A stretch of 64,000 nt of DNA, from the NCBI GenBank assembly GCA_001051155.2, contig JYIP02000001.1, positions 620,001 to 684,000 on the forward strand, read 5' to 3'. This document shows positions 11,944 to 23,055 of the stretch, piece by piece (position 1 is the stretch's first letter; the number at the start of each line of letters is the position of its first letter). Source of the stretch: Chrysoporthe austroafricana. Its lineage: Eukaryota; Ascomycota; Sordariomycetes; Diaporthales; Cryphonectriaceae. The translations under genes and the position numbers were made by a program. The notes beneath the pieces are model-generated. The model had not been told where the DNA came from, searched no databases, and saw only the letters and a list, made by a program, of their open reading frames with translations.

Positions 11944-12969
11944 ATGGCAGACACCCCGCCAGAAACCCTCGAGCAGGTGCAGGCCCGGCACCGCAAGGAG
12001 GCCAAGGATCTTCAGGGGCGCATCACCAGCAAGAAGAAGAACGCCACCAAGAAGACGCGCAAGGGCGTCAACGACGAGTGTGCCGAGATGGAGCGGCAGA
12101 TGAGGGAGCGGCACGCGGAGGAGATCCGGAAGCTGAACGGCGAGGAGGACGACGAGCGGATACCGGACGACGAGGAGGAAGAAGAGGACAAAGAAGACGC
12201 GGTGGCGGGGGTAGGCGCGGCCGCGGACAAGCTGGGCGGGCTGCGCCTAGGGGCGGAGGACCCGCCGCAGCAGCAGCCCGCAGCACAGGAGGGAGGAGAC
12301 GGCGACGCGGCGAACGGCGCGGCGGCGCGGGCAGGGGGCGGCGCGGGGAAGAAGCGCAACCGGCAGAAGGAGCGGCTCGCGCGCCGCGCCGCGGAGCAGG
12401 AGGCGGCGGCCCTCGCGGCGGAGGCGGAGGCGGCGGGCATGACGGACCGCCGCGCGGTCGAGAAGACGTACATGCTGGCGGAGTTCGCGCGGCACGGGCT
12501 CGCGGAGCACGAGATCCGGCCCGACGGGCACTGCCTGTTCTCGGCGGTCGCGGACCAGCTCGCACAGGCCGGGGTAGCGCTTGGGGGCGGTGCCGGCGCC
12601 GGCGGGGAGGAGGAGGAAGGGGCAGGGAAAGGCGCCGCCGTTCCCGGGTGCAGGACCGTGCGGCGGCGGGCGGCGGGGTACATCGAGGACCACGCGGACG
12701 AGTACGCCGGGTTCCTGGAGGAGGACGTGGGCAGCTACGTCGCCAAGATGCGGGACACGGCCGAGTGGGGCGGGCAGCTCGAGCTGCTGGCGCTGGCGAG
12801 CGTCTACGGGGTGGAGATCCACGTCGTGCAGGACCGGGACACGGAGGTCATCCGGCCGGCGGCGGCGGCGGGAGGGGAGGAGGGCGAGAGGAAGAGGATC
12901 TGGCTTGCTTACTACCGCCACGGGTACGGCCTGGGAGAGCACTACAACTCGCTGAGGAAGGCGGCGTGA
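11944..12969 (+). CDS. OTU-family cysteine protease (deubiquitinase, Otu2/OTUD6-like)
   Basis: Single exon, 341 residues. Residues 1-70 are a charged helical segment (HRKEAKDLQGRITSKKK...) as in Otu2/OTUD6 proteins. Residues about 70-150 are an acidic then Ala/Gly-rich linker. The OTU catalytic domain spans about 185-340. The catalytic box reads RPDGHCLFSA, with Asp194 and nucleophile Cys197, and the C-terminal general base is His333 in GLGEHYNSL, so the triad looks intact. Family members cleave ubiquitin chains, and the Otu2 branch acts on ribosome- or translation-linked ubiquitin; that branch assignment is inferred from the N-terminal helix. The third-position GC is extreme, and this alone generates long overlapping frames on both strands. 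Confidence 0.9.
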   Translation: MADTPPETLEQVQARHRKEAKDLQGRITSKKKNATKKTRKGVNDECAEMERQMRERHAEEIRKLNGEEDDERIPDDEEEEEDKEDAVAGVGAAADKLGGLRLGAEDPPQQQPAAQEGGDGDAANGAAARAGGGAGKKRNRQKERLARRAAEQEAAALAAEAEAAGMTDRRAVEKTYMLAEFARHGLAEHEIRPDGHCLFSAVADQLAQAGVALGGGAGAGGEEEEGAGKGAAVPGCRTVRRRAAGYIEDHADEYAGFLEEDVGSYVAKMRDTAEWGGQLELLALASVYGVEIHVVQDRDTEVIRPAAAAGGEEGERKRIWLAYYRHGYGLGEHYNSLRKAA

Positions 12970-13493
12970 GCACGACCGGGCTTAGGGGGCCTGAGGATAC
13001 CTCAGCCCTAAGGATGATACATCTATCAGTCGCTCTCACGAAGGGCCTGCCTCGAGCGTGAGCACCGACGTCGGAACATATCATCTCAAGTTCGGCTCGA
13101 GGCCAGGAGGCCGAGCTGTAGTTACCTACACCCGAGAATCCCGAGATACAATGCAGACGTGCCAGATATGCCTTTCTGTGTGTAGGAGGCGGTGGCATGG
13201 CGACCATTTGCCAGCAATCCCTCCGTGCCTTTTGGAATATCAGATACCGTGAAGATTCTGCCTGCCGGTGCCTCGGTTGACATAGGTTTTCACGAGATTT
13301 GCCCAGCGTACGTTGATGCTGTGAGAAAGAAGCACAAGGGAATAATCAGGTGGTAGCGAACAACCCCGGTTCACGCACACAGCACCACCCTTATCCTTCA
13401 CGCTTCGCCTCTCATTTTCACTGGGGGTGCAGACCTGACCTCTGAGGTGTTGTAATGCTGGTTCCTTATTCTGCGTATTCTGCCGCTGGATAG
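12970..13493. other. Convergent intergenic region, OTU gene / peroxin gene
   Basis: About 520 bp between two converging stop codons. It can hold only the two 3' untranslated regions. No further feature was recognised. Confidence 0.6.
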
Positions 13494-15052
13494 CTACGTC
13501 GCCTCCTTGGCCGTCTTCCTCTTCACCAGCCTCACCCACCTCCGCCTCCTCCACTCCCCCCTGCGCCCCTCGCCCTCCTCGCCCTCCTCCCAGCTCAGAT
13601 GACTCCTCCTCGGTACGCCCCCGGGCTCCGCGTGCTCCCGGACGCCCGAGGCGCCCTCGTTCTCGTTGTACATGTCGTACACCCAGCGCTCGCCCTCGGT
13701 CTCGACCTCGACGCCGGTGATGATCCGCTCCTCCACCCACTCGCGGCTCCACAGGTCCAGGGCCCACTTCTTCTCGCTCCACTCCCAGCCCTCGGGCGCG
13801 AGCACGTCCTCGAAGAAGCGCGTGCCCCGGGGCCGCTCGCCCGTGATGCGCGCCTGCGACAGCGGGTCGTAGGGCGACGGGCTGAACACCCACGGCTCCC
13901 ACTCGCCGCCGGCGGCGTCGAGGTGCTGGAGCTCGAAGATCTCGACCTCGCGCGTCTCGGGCGCCGAGTCGAGGATGATGTCCTCGGCGATCCACGCGTC
14001 CAGCAGGCTCTCGGCCCGCTCCCCGGGGCCCTTCTCCCCGCCGCCGTCCGCCGCCGCCGTCGTCCCCGCCGCCGGGGCCGGGAAGTACGCCGCCTGCGTC
14101 TCCCGCATCATGCTCGCCACGGCCGGGTGCCCGCTCACGACGGCGGCCCAGCCGCCGCACAGGGCGATGGCGCGCCACGGCAGGAGGTGGGCGGCGATGG
14201 ACATGAGCAGGGTCAGGGCGAACAGGGCGACGAACAGGCCGGAGCTGAGGGCCTCGTCGCTGAAGTTGGTGCGGGGCACGACGGCGGCGACGACGCGGTC
14301 GTGGCCGCGGCTGAAGTCCTCCATGCAGTTCTGCAGGTCGCGCATGTTGCGCATGAAGTGGCTGCTCATCTGGCGGGCGGGGCGGACGGTGCGCGGCGGG
14401 GCGCGCGGCGGGCCGCCGGGGCTGTAGCCCAGCTCGCGGGCGTCGGAGGGGTGGCGGGCCATGAAGGAGGGGATGAAGACGCCGACGAGGGCGGCGGCGA
14501 GGGGCAGCACGGTGAGGAGGTACGGGTCGAGGCACACGAGGGTGTAGACGGCGAGGAGGGAGAGCGTCTGCGAGGGCCGGCGCCAGGCGAGGAGCCGCAG
14601 CACGCGCGTCTGGAACTTGAAGACGACGCCGATGCGCGCGTTGAAGCGCGAGAAGTTGGTCGCCATGGTCGCCATCGCGAACGGCGGCCGCGTGCTCTCG
14701 TACGAGGGGACGCTGTCCGCCGGCACGGCCGCGTCCTGGACGGGGCCGCCGGGCGCGAGGTCCGCGTCGGGAATCACCTGGAGCAGGAGCCTGCGGCGGG
14801 ACGGTGCATGGTCAGCCAGGTGTCCTGCAGGTTCAAGGAAGGGAGAGAGATAAAGAGAGAGGGCGGACGGGGATCGACGGACTTTTCCAGCAGCTGGTCC
14901 TGCATGCTCGCCTGGGCCTTCAGCGCGGAGAGGCCGCGCCACCTGCTCTTGCCCTGGTCCTTTGCGTCGTCCCTCTCGGGGACCTGCACATCGCCGCTGT
15001 GGAGCGTTGGCTCGTCCACCATGTTGAAGACGTCGGACGTGGCGTCTTCCAT
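13494..15052 (-). CDS. Peroxisomal integral membrane peroxin, Pex23/Pex30/Pex24 family with DysF region
   Basis: Exons on the minus strand are 15052-14883 and 14790-13494, giving 488 residues. The 92-nt intron (14882-14791) has GTCCGT, CTGAC and CGCAG, and closes the frame to read EKLLLQVIP. Two hydrophobic hairpins lie at about 134-170 and 237-275, consistent with a reticulon-like membrane region. The C-terminal half (about 337-488) carries the Trp-rich DysF pattern: WEPWVFSP, GWEWSEKKWALD, GERWVYDMY and RRRRWVRLVKRK. Yeast relatives (Pex28-32, Pex23/24 of Yarrowia) sit in the ER or peroxisome membrane and regulate peroxisome number and size. The precise paralogue cannot be told from sequence alone. 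The frame is open upstream to 15416, but the ATG at 15052 plus intron is better supported. Confidence 0.88.
14791..14882 (-). other. Intron in the peroxin gene
   Basis: Minus-strand GTCCGT donor, CTGAC branch point about 25 nt before the CGCAG acceptor. Splicing restores AAG (Lys) across the junction. Confidence 0.8.
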
Positions 15053-15514
15053 CCTCTGACGGCCGGCGCGAGTCGCCCCGGTGTTCCGACCTGCCCTCGG
15101 CTTGCCAGCTTCTTCTCTCTGCCTCTAGCGGCCACGGGTCATCCCAAGGGCCGGTGGAGGTTGCGTGAGGTGAAGTGTCCTTCTGGGGCGCGGGTCGAGG
15201 GCTGCTGGAGACGGGGACGATCCCTTTGGACCGCCTGTTGTGTGGTGCAAGCCGGGGTGGGAGGACTGACGTCGTCGCCTGGTGTGGCTGCTGGTGACTT
15301 GGTCCGGGTCTCTCGTCACATGTCAGCGGGCGCGGCTGAGCTGGCGCGGGGGCGCGGGAAAGGCCGCCCCATGCCGCAAGCGTTATTTCAGCCCCAGCCC
15401 AGCGGCTCTGTTTCAATGCGAAGCCGTCCTGGCGCTACGGCGAGCAGTAGTCGCTAGCATTCCTGGCTAGCCTGGCACGACGAGGGCTAATTTGTTTTCC
15501 TTGTCTGTTTCTGC

Positions 15515-15549
15515 CTTTTCTTTTCTTTTCTTTTCTTTTCTTTTCTTTT
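15515..15549. repeat. (CTTTT)7 microsatellite
   Basis: Seven perfect CTTTT units on the plus strand, continuing into imperfect T-rich sequence, upstream of the peroxin gene. Confidence 0.85.
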
Positions 15550-16469
15550 GCTTTCTTCTTTTATTACTTTTATTTTATTTTATTTTCTTCTTTTGTCCTC
15601 TTTCCTTTTGGTAATTTCTTCCTTCTAAAATCGAGGGCGGGGATCCAGAGCAGAAGAGACACGGTCCCTTTTGAGAGAGTGACCACAGTGGAGCGGCGGC
15701 TAAAGCCTAACTGCCCTGCTGTGGCGCGCTGTGGCACGCTGTGGCAGAAAGCAGCCTGGGACCCGTCGCGCTGGGCCTGCGATGTGTTGCTGAATCCGGG
15801 GAGAAAGAACATAGGCAATATGCAACAGCAGATTGCCAATCTCTTGTATGCTTCGCGCCGGCTGACAGAACCAGCTCGGGAAGCCCTGCCCCTTATTTCG
15901 ACATTGCTGATGGTGGGTATCTATAGCTGGGGGTTTGCTATAGCCCCCCAGCACGAAGCAGAGCGGAAGAAAACACCCAGCACTTACTTGCTCTACCCAG
16001 TACACCCGCCAGCTAGCCGCGTGGAGCCGACTGGCACCCCGGGGGGATCCAGTCCAGCGAGCGGGTGCAGGGACCGCGGACACGAGCCCGGCAGAGACGA
16101 GTGCTGAGTAGAGTTTGGCGTCTCCATACCTGACTCCCTGATAAGCTCGGGGCTGGCATCTGACACTCGCGACCTGACGTCGTCACGACACGTGTTTGTG
16201 TCTGTGCTCGTGTCCGAGCTTGGCCGAGACACGCAGGCAGAAAGCGCCGAGGCGAGGGCGGCCATCATCGTGAACGGGCGCCGGGGGGCTGGGAGGAGAG
16301 GAGAGGCGAGGGGGTCGGCGCACCTGGGTTGGGAACAGAGGGTCTGCTGGAGAATCGGTTGGGTAGAACTGGCCAGGTCGGCGGGCGGACGGAGACCGGG
16401 TCGTCTATGCGTGCATGATGCCCACCCGCGCTGTCCGGACCACGCCCAGGCGCCGCGCTGTGATTGGCA

Positions 16470-16488
16470 TATAGCACGCCGTGCTATA
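16470..16488. repeat. 19-bp perfect palindrome with 3-nt centre
   Basis: TATAGCAC - GCC - GTGCTATA. The eight-base arms match exactly. Isolated in the divergent intergenic region; possibly a dimeric regulator site or chance. Confidence 0.6.
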
Positions 16489-18418
16489 GAGGCGACAATA
16501 ACACGCGGTGACGGGCATGTCGCCAGCCACGGCCGTTTCAGGCGCCCAGGCCCGCCGCCGCCGTGGAGGAGGAGCAGGGCAGAGCAGGGCAGCCGTCGCG
16601 AAGCGAGAGGCGAGAGGCAGGCAGCCAGGGGGGGGGGAGATCAGGCGCTGTCTGTCTATCTGTCTGCCTGTACTGTAAGCAGGTCCCGTCGCCCTTCGAG
16701 GACGGGGACGGGGGAGGGGCCCCTCTGGGTCGGGGAATTGGGCATCTACTGGTACACTTTTTACTGGGGCGGGGATCCGGGAGTTGATATTGATGATGGC
16801 GAGTCTCCACGAAATGAGGGTGGGGCCAATAACAACGCCCGGCGCCCTGGCCACCGTTTGAGATCCCACGCGGGCGCCGCGAAGGTGCTGCCCGCCTCCC
16901 TCCAGTGCCTCCCTGCCCGGCACCACCTACCACAGTGGTCAGTAGCTAGCTAATGATGGGCACGATAGGCCAGCGCATGAGCCCGCCAGCCACGGGGAGC
17001 CGCTCAGGCGCTAGCGCCATGGTCAGGTACTGTATGACCTGCAGGGCTCGAGGTCGTCACGGCCACAGGCCCACTGACCACACCGCGCCCATGCCCTGCA
17101 GCACAGGCCCGGCACAATCAAAGCTGGGGTCGGGGGGGACGGGCGTGGCAGGTCCTCTTCATCATATGCAGGAACATGGTTCATCTGCAGACAGGCTGGG
17201 GGGGCCGTTCCGGGTGAGGCTGGAGGGACTGCACCGGCGGTGATTGGCAGGGCTGGGGCAGGTTGCCCGGGCAGACGCAAATCCCCGTGGCAGGTTCGTC
17301 AATAACAAGACGACGGCCGTCCAAGGGATTGGGTGGCAGTGGCAGGAGGCACGACGAGATCAGGCTGCATCCATCTGCACAACTCCAGATGGCTGGGTGG
17401 GGCCTCCATGGCTGTCTGCAGCGACGCCCTGCAGAGTCGTGCACACGGTTGGGGGCGCTGCCGTGCGCTGGTGTTAGTGCCTGAGTCGTGCAGCCCGCAC
17501 AGCGCTACCTGCTAGTATCAATTATCAATTTTCCGTTCGCAGCGACGAGCCCAACAGCAGCAGCGCGTCCTTGTCCTGCACTCGAGGGTTTCCCCGACTT
17601 GCAGGTACCACACACACACCCACCCCCCCCCGAGAGAGAACCCTGGGCCCTGCCCTGCCCTGCCCTGCCTCGCCTCGCCCGTGCAGTGCCTTGGAAGTAC
17701 CGTCGTACCGCACCTGCCGTCACCATACTCTGATAGCGTCCTCTCCCTCCCGCCCAGGCTGCGGTGCTGCCTCCATTTCCAAGGTTCACCACCTGCACAA
17801 CCCTTCGCACCCTTCCATCAGCCTGCCACCGAGGAGGGCTACCGACAACCACCCCCCAAACCTCGACATCGCCCACCCTCCGCTCCTCGCCTCTGAGAGG
17901 CCACGTCTGCCCAGAGACCACCGAGGACGGCGACGACGACGACCTGGCTCAAACGGGATGCGGTAGCCTGCAAGACTCGCTCAGATCCTCCTCGGACTGA
18001 GTCCGCGTCCCCTCCCCGTACCCCGTCCCGCGTTTCCAGGTTGGGCCTTGCGAGCGGCGCCGGGAAGAGAGAGGACCAGACGAGAGAGAGGGAGGAAGGA
18101 CGAAGAAAAAAAAAAAAATAGTCCTCCTTTCCCCCCTCCATCCAGGCAGCCCACAGGCCCTTGCTGACCGGACCACTGCCCGGCCCTGCACGAGTGGGAA
18201 GAGCGGAGCTGTCGCCCGCATTAACGGTGCCACCTCCTCCTGCTGGGGTTGCCAGACGCTTCAATTGACCGCCGCGAACCTCTCTTCTTCCTGCGACCAC
18301 CCGGCCTGTGGACAGACGCACCCCCCTCCCCCCTCCCCGCGAAACGGCCCAGATCGAGAAACGCGACCGCCTCTGGCCCAGCCGAGTCGACTCGTTTCGA
18401 CCACTCATTCCATCCCCC

Positions 18419-21400
18419 ATGATCAGGGACCATAGGGTTCCTGCTGGCCCGCGGCCAGCCAACTACTCCCCTACGCGGTATGTCCGTCCGCACACACGTT
18501 CCTATCCCCATAACGAGCCAGCACTTGCAGGAGGATCCTTGCCAGCGCACCCCGTGGCAGACGGCAGGCCGCCAGCCCTGCTGGGCCTCCCGGCGATACA
18601 GACCGCCGTCACCTCGTGCTGGAACTCCGTTGTCTTCTTTCCCTCCCTCCCCTCTGCCATGGCACCTGTCGCTGACAAGCTCGGGCTTTCTCGTTTCAGG
18701 AACAGGAGCAGAGAGATCCCCAGTCCCACCGGGCACCTCCACACGAGGCGCTCTTCCGTGATCGAGAGTCCCCCCATGCTCTCCGCCTCCTCCTCCAACA
18801 ACCACTCGCTCTTCTCCTTTGGCCACAATGGTCCTGCAGCCGCCGGTGCAGTCTCCAGCCCCCATGCCATAGAACTCAACGACGACTCCACCCACTACGG
18901 CTTTCTCCCCGAGGTCAGCTTCGATGACTTCCAGACCAGCATAGAATCTGCCACCGGCGACCTCCAGTTGACACAGTTCCCCTCTCCGACCGGCGGAGGC
19001 AGCATCTTGGAGGCCCAGGGCTTCGGAAGCAGAAAGATGGTCGAGAGGCCCACCACCTTCCGCAGCGGCATCGCTGCGCGCGCCCCCGTGCACCAGGGCC
19101 ACCAGCAAGAACAGCAGGCGCAGCCGGTGCGGTCGCGCGCCGCCCCGGTCTTCAGGAGGCCCAGCGTGTCCAACAGGCAGACCAGCATCTCCTCGACCAC
19201 CTCTACAATCTCTCGCACGAGCGATACCTCCCGCGACCAGGCGACCATACGCCCCCGGCGCCAGAATCAGCACCCCCCTATCTCGAACAGCAATCTCATC
19301 GCAAAGCAGCCGAGGAAGTCGACGGGCACGGGGGCCCTCGAGTCCACGGCGGACTCGGGCAGCGGCGCGGGCGTGCGCCGACACCCGAGTCTGAGCTCGA
19401 CTACCGACCAGCCCAGGGCCGATTCTACACGCTCCTCCACCGACAGCGTCGGCCGCTATCCTGACACCTCGCGCAATATGACCGCGTCCCGGGCCGCCAA
19501 GCTCAAGACGCTCTCCCAGGCCGCAGCACCCCGGATCAGCCAGACAAGTGCATCTACAGACAGCACCCTAGCGATCGACCAGAGCACGGCGTCGGCGGCG
19601 GCCCCTCGCTCCCCGAGGGCCGGCAAGACAGGAGCAACCACGCCCGCCTCGGGGAGGCGGATGTCGGTGGTGCCCGGCCACTCTGCCCACCATGCCTCTG
19701 GCCTGGGGGCCAGGACCATCAGCCCTACCGACACGCAGAGAATGAGGCGGCGGTCGTTCATGCCTGATCCTCAGAACACCGAGCCTCAGGTCAACTTTAT
19801 GATCTTGCAGCCCCCGCCACCTCCCGTCGACCGGCCTTCCTCGCGCTCGCCCTCGATGCTGCCGCGGAAAACATCGACGCCCTCGTCTCAGAGGACGACG
19901 CCGGACCCGAACAGGAAATCGTACAGCTCCATCTCCATTACCTCCATAACCAGCAACAATACCGTCCGGACGTCGACCGGGTCACTGCAGCCCCGCCCGC
20001 AGCAGACTGGGAGCTCTCGACTGCCCGCGCCCAAGTCGGTGAACAACCTCCCGGCGTCCAACGACGAGGACGAGGATGTGCCTCCAGTCCCTGCGATCCC
20101 GAAGGCGTACGAGTCCCCGAAGGACTCGCCGGCGGAACTGACATTTTTAGACAAGAGGAAGTCGAATTTCGGACTCGATTCGAGTAGCCTTCGCAGCACG
20201 TCAACAGGCAGCCTGTCGGGGCCAAACGTGCAAGAGAAGGCAAGGGTGCAGCGCAAACCGAGCACACGCAAGGTCGTGCAGAATGCAGCGATCGAACCGG
20301 AGAAGAAACCCCAGCCGGAGAAACCCCAGCCGGTACAGCCTAGGAGGAATCTCAAGTCGATGAACCTCCCGCCACTCACGGTGGGACCGCTCAGCACACC
20401 GACGGTGAACAAGATCGCCAGGCTACAGCAGAGTCCAGCCCACAACGAGCGGAAGAATAGCTCCCCACCGGCGCGGCAGACCGCAAAGACACCATCGACT
20501 CCGATGACGGCCTCTAGGAGCACCTTTTTCCCGAAGAGAAAAGAGCTTGCTCATTATCGCAGCAGCAGCTCTGTACACCAGCCGAACCGGCTGGAAAGCC
20601 CGATTGCTGATACGAGCAGCCAAGAGTCCGTCAGCGGCAGCGTCGTAAAGGCGTCAGTCTCACCCTACCTCTCCTCCTCAGTCCCCAAGGAGGGTGGCTT
20701 CGAGCAGCCTTACTTCAAGAGATCTCAGACTGGCAGTGATATCCGTGCAACCGAAGAGGTGGCCAACAACACCGCAGCACAATCGAAACCATCGGGCCCA
20801 CGTGCTCAGAGGCAGCCGTCCAAATCAGTGTCCAAGACGTCGACGTCGACGACGACGAAGTCGAGCACGAAGTCCCCAGTACAGGAGTCCAGCCCCGAAG
20901 AGCCCCAGACGCCCTCGTCTATGACCACGTTGAGGAGGAAATTGTCTCTGTCTTGGAAACGGAGCAGCTCCAAGGCAGAGAAGCACGCCGAGCACGCCAA
21001 CACGAAACACGACGCGATGCCGGCGCCGCGCATTCCGATCTCCGCTACTACAGGCAGTTCAGTTGCGGCCAAGACCGGAAGCCCGAGCGTTTCGTCCAAG
21101 TCGAGTGGGCCGCAACTCGATGTCGCGAGGCGGAAGGCTTCTAGTGCAAGCCTGAACGGCGTGAGTGCTGGTGTGCAGCAACATGGTAGGAACAAGAGCG
21201 ACACGTCCCAGGGCACGACGGCACAGAATCCAACAGCTCGCACGCTGAGGAGTGACGGTGCGGACGGCACTGGCAACCGTTCGACCGCGTCCTCCACGTC
21301 GGTCATGCAGAAATTCCTCCGATCGAAGGCTTCTACCACCAAAATGCAGCAGGGTGAAACGGCGTTCACTGCCGACCTGGACAAGGATGATCTGATTGCC

Positions 21401-23055
21401 GAGGAGGAGATGAAGAAACTGGGCAGCCGGCGGAAGGAGACAGAGCTCGCGGCCAAGACACTCGACACCCTCCGGAAGCGTGCTACACCAAAGGAGCGTG
21501 TGGGGCCTCAGGAGGCCATCCGCATAGCTATGCTGAACATCTACGAAAGAGGCGAGATCATCGACTACAAGGACATCTATTTCTGTGGGACTCAGAACGC
21601 ACAAAAGGTTGTGGGTGACCTCCACTCGAAGGCCCCCAACTTTGGCTACGACGATGAGCGTGGCGACTACTCTATTGTCATTGGAGACCACCTCGCCTAC
21701 CGGTATGAGATCGTTGATGTTCTTGGCAAAGGAAGCTTTGGGCAGGTCGTGCGATGCATCGACCACAAGACTGGTGTTCTTGTTGCAGTCAAGATAATCA
21801 GGAACAAGAAGCGGTTCCACCAACAGGCCCTGGTCGAAGTCAACATCTTACAAAAGCTTCGCGAATGGGTGAGCCCCTTCACGCCCAAAATCTAGACGAC
21901 GACACTGACATTTGTTTCTAGGACCCCAAGAACAGGCACAGCATGGTCAACTTCACCCACAGCTTCTATTTCCGCGAACATCTCTGCATTTCTACCGAAT
22001 TACTCGACATGAACCTTTACGAATTCATCAAGGCCAACGCATTCCGTGGTTTCTCTCTCAAGATGATCAGACGCTTCACGAAACAAATGCTCAGTTCTCT
22101 CAATCTGCTAAAGCAGAAGAAGGTCATCCACTGTGACCTCAAGCCTGAGAACATTCTTCTGCGACACCCTATGCACACTGAGCTCAAGGTCATCGATTTT
22201 GGCTCCAGCTGTTTCGAGAACGAGAAGGTCTACACCTATATCCAGTCCCGATTCTACCGATCGCCGGAGGTTATTCTTGGGATGTCCTACGGGCTGCCCA
22301 TCGACATGTGGAGTCTTGGCTGTATTTTGGCCGAGCTGTACACTGGCGTTCCGATATTCCCGGGTGAGAACGAGCAGGAACAGCTGGCATGCATCATGGA
22401 GGTGTTTGGGCCTCCTGAGAAGCACCTGATCGAGAAGAGCACGAGGAAGAAGCTCTTTTTCGACTCCATGGGCAAGCCACGCCTCACGGTGTCATCCAAG
22501 GGCCGGAGGAGGCGGCCTTCATCCAAGACGCTGCAGCAGGCACTGAAGTGCGACGACGAGGCTTTCCTCGACTTCATCAGCCGGTGCTTGAGGTGGGATC
22601 CCGATCGGCGAATGAAGCCTGAGGAGGCTATCCGCCACGAATTCATCACCGGCCAGAAAATGCCTGCGCCTGCTCCTCGAATGGCCACCGTCCGCGAGCA
22701 GTCACCCATCAAGCGTCACAATACCATCTCTACCCCACGACCCCTTCCAGAACCTCCAGCGGCAGCGGCAAGCATGAGGGTCAGCTCCAATATCCGACCC
22801 GTCAAAGATTCATCGGGAGTATTCAGTGTCGGCTCCAGCCCGCTGAAGCCCAGCGCCACGACAGCCGCTCACTCGAGGCGACCATCAGGCGTCTATACTA
22901 TCCCACCCAAGCGTACGAGCACCGGGACAGTCGGCGGCGGTGTTGGCGGCGGTATAGGCAGCAACCTCCCACGAGCTGCGGGTCGCAGTGTTAGCTCCAA
23001 GCAGGATCTGGCCTCGGCGGGAGCCACGGCCGCTATGGCAAGTCGGCGTGCCTAG
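18419..23055 (+). CDS. pom1: DYRK-family dual-specificity protein kinase, Pom1-like
   Basis: Proposed exons are 18419-18477, 18700-21868 and 21922-23055, giving 1453 residues. About 930 residues of Ser/Thr/Pro-rich disordered sequence precede a DYRK-homology box (TPKERVGPQEAIRIAMLNIYE, then GDYSIVIGDHLAYRYE). The kinase domain spans about 1020-1330: GKGSFGQVV, Lys1051 in VAVK, HCDLKPEN with Asp1148, DFG Asp1168, and the DYRK activation loop YTYIQSRFYRSPE with Tyr1180 and Tyr1182. All catalytic residues are present. A Pro/Ser/Gly-rich tail follows. In fission yeast, Pom1 forms cortical gradients that couple cell length and septum position to mitosis; a polarity or septation role here is inferred from the family. 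The first exon is uncertain: the in-frame ATG at 18659 (GCCATGG context) is the alternative start. Confidence 0.9.
18478..18699 (+). other. Probable in-frame 222-nt intron near the Pom1-like start
   Basis: GTATGT donor, GCTGAC branch point 28 nt before a TTTCTCGTTTCAG acceptor. Its length is a multiple of three and it has no stop in the coding frame, so the ORF runs through it and splicing must be judged from signals alone. Confidence 0.65.
21869..21921 (+). other. Intron inside the Pom1-like kinase domain
   Basis: GTGAGC donor, CACTGACATT branch region, TTCTAG acceptor, 53 nt. Splicing joins KLREW to DPKNRHSMV in subdomain IV of the kinase. Confidence 0.92.

Larger units (their letters stand above)
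15053..18418. other. Long divergent intergenic region, peroxin / Pom1-like kinase
   Basis: About 3.4 kb between two divergent starts. No frame shows motifs or steady codon bias. It holds a (CTTTT)7 tract, a short palindrome near 16479, a C-rich tract near 17610-17680 and a poly-A run near 18105. The last kilobase (17.5-18.4 kb) is pyrimidine-rich on the plus strand, fitting a long 5' untranslated leader for the kinase gene. Confidence 0.55.

Noticed and set aside
12078..13061. 327-codon plus frame and long minus frames over the OTU gene
   Set aside because: Arg/Gly/Ala-rich shadows caused by extreme third-position GC. The OTU catalytic motifs are only in the 11944 frame.
13599..15059. A 486-codon plus-strand frame opposite the peroxin gene
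   Set aside because: It is the antisense shadow of a GC-rich gene. It is rich in Val, Ala, Gly, Glu and Arg and has no domain, whereas the minus strand gives a clear peroxin.
18221..19384. 387-codon minus frame over the start of the Pom1-like gene
   Set aside because: Antisense shadow with no motif. The plus strand continues into an intact DYRK kinase.
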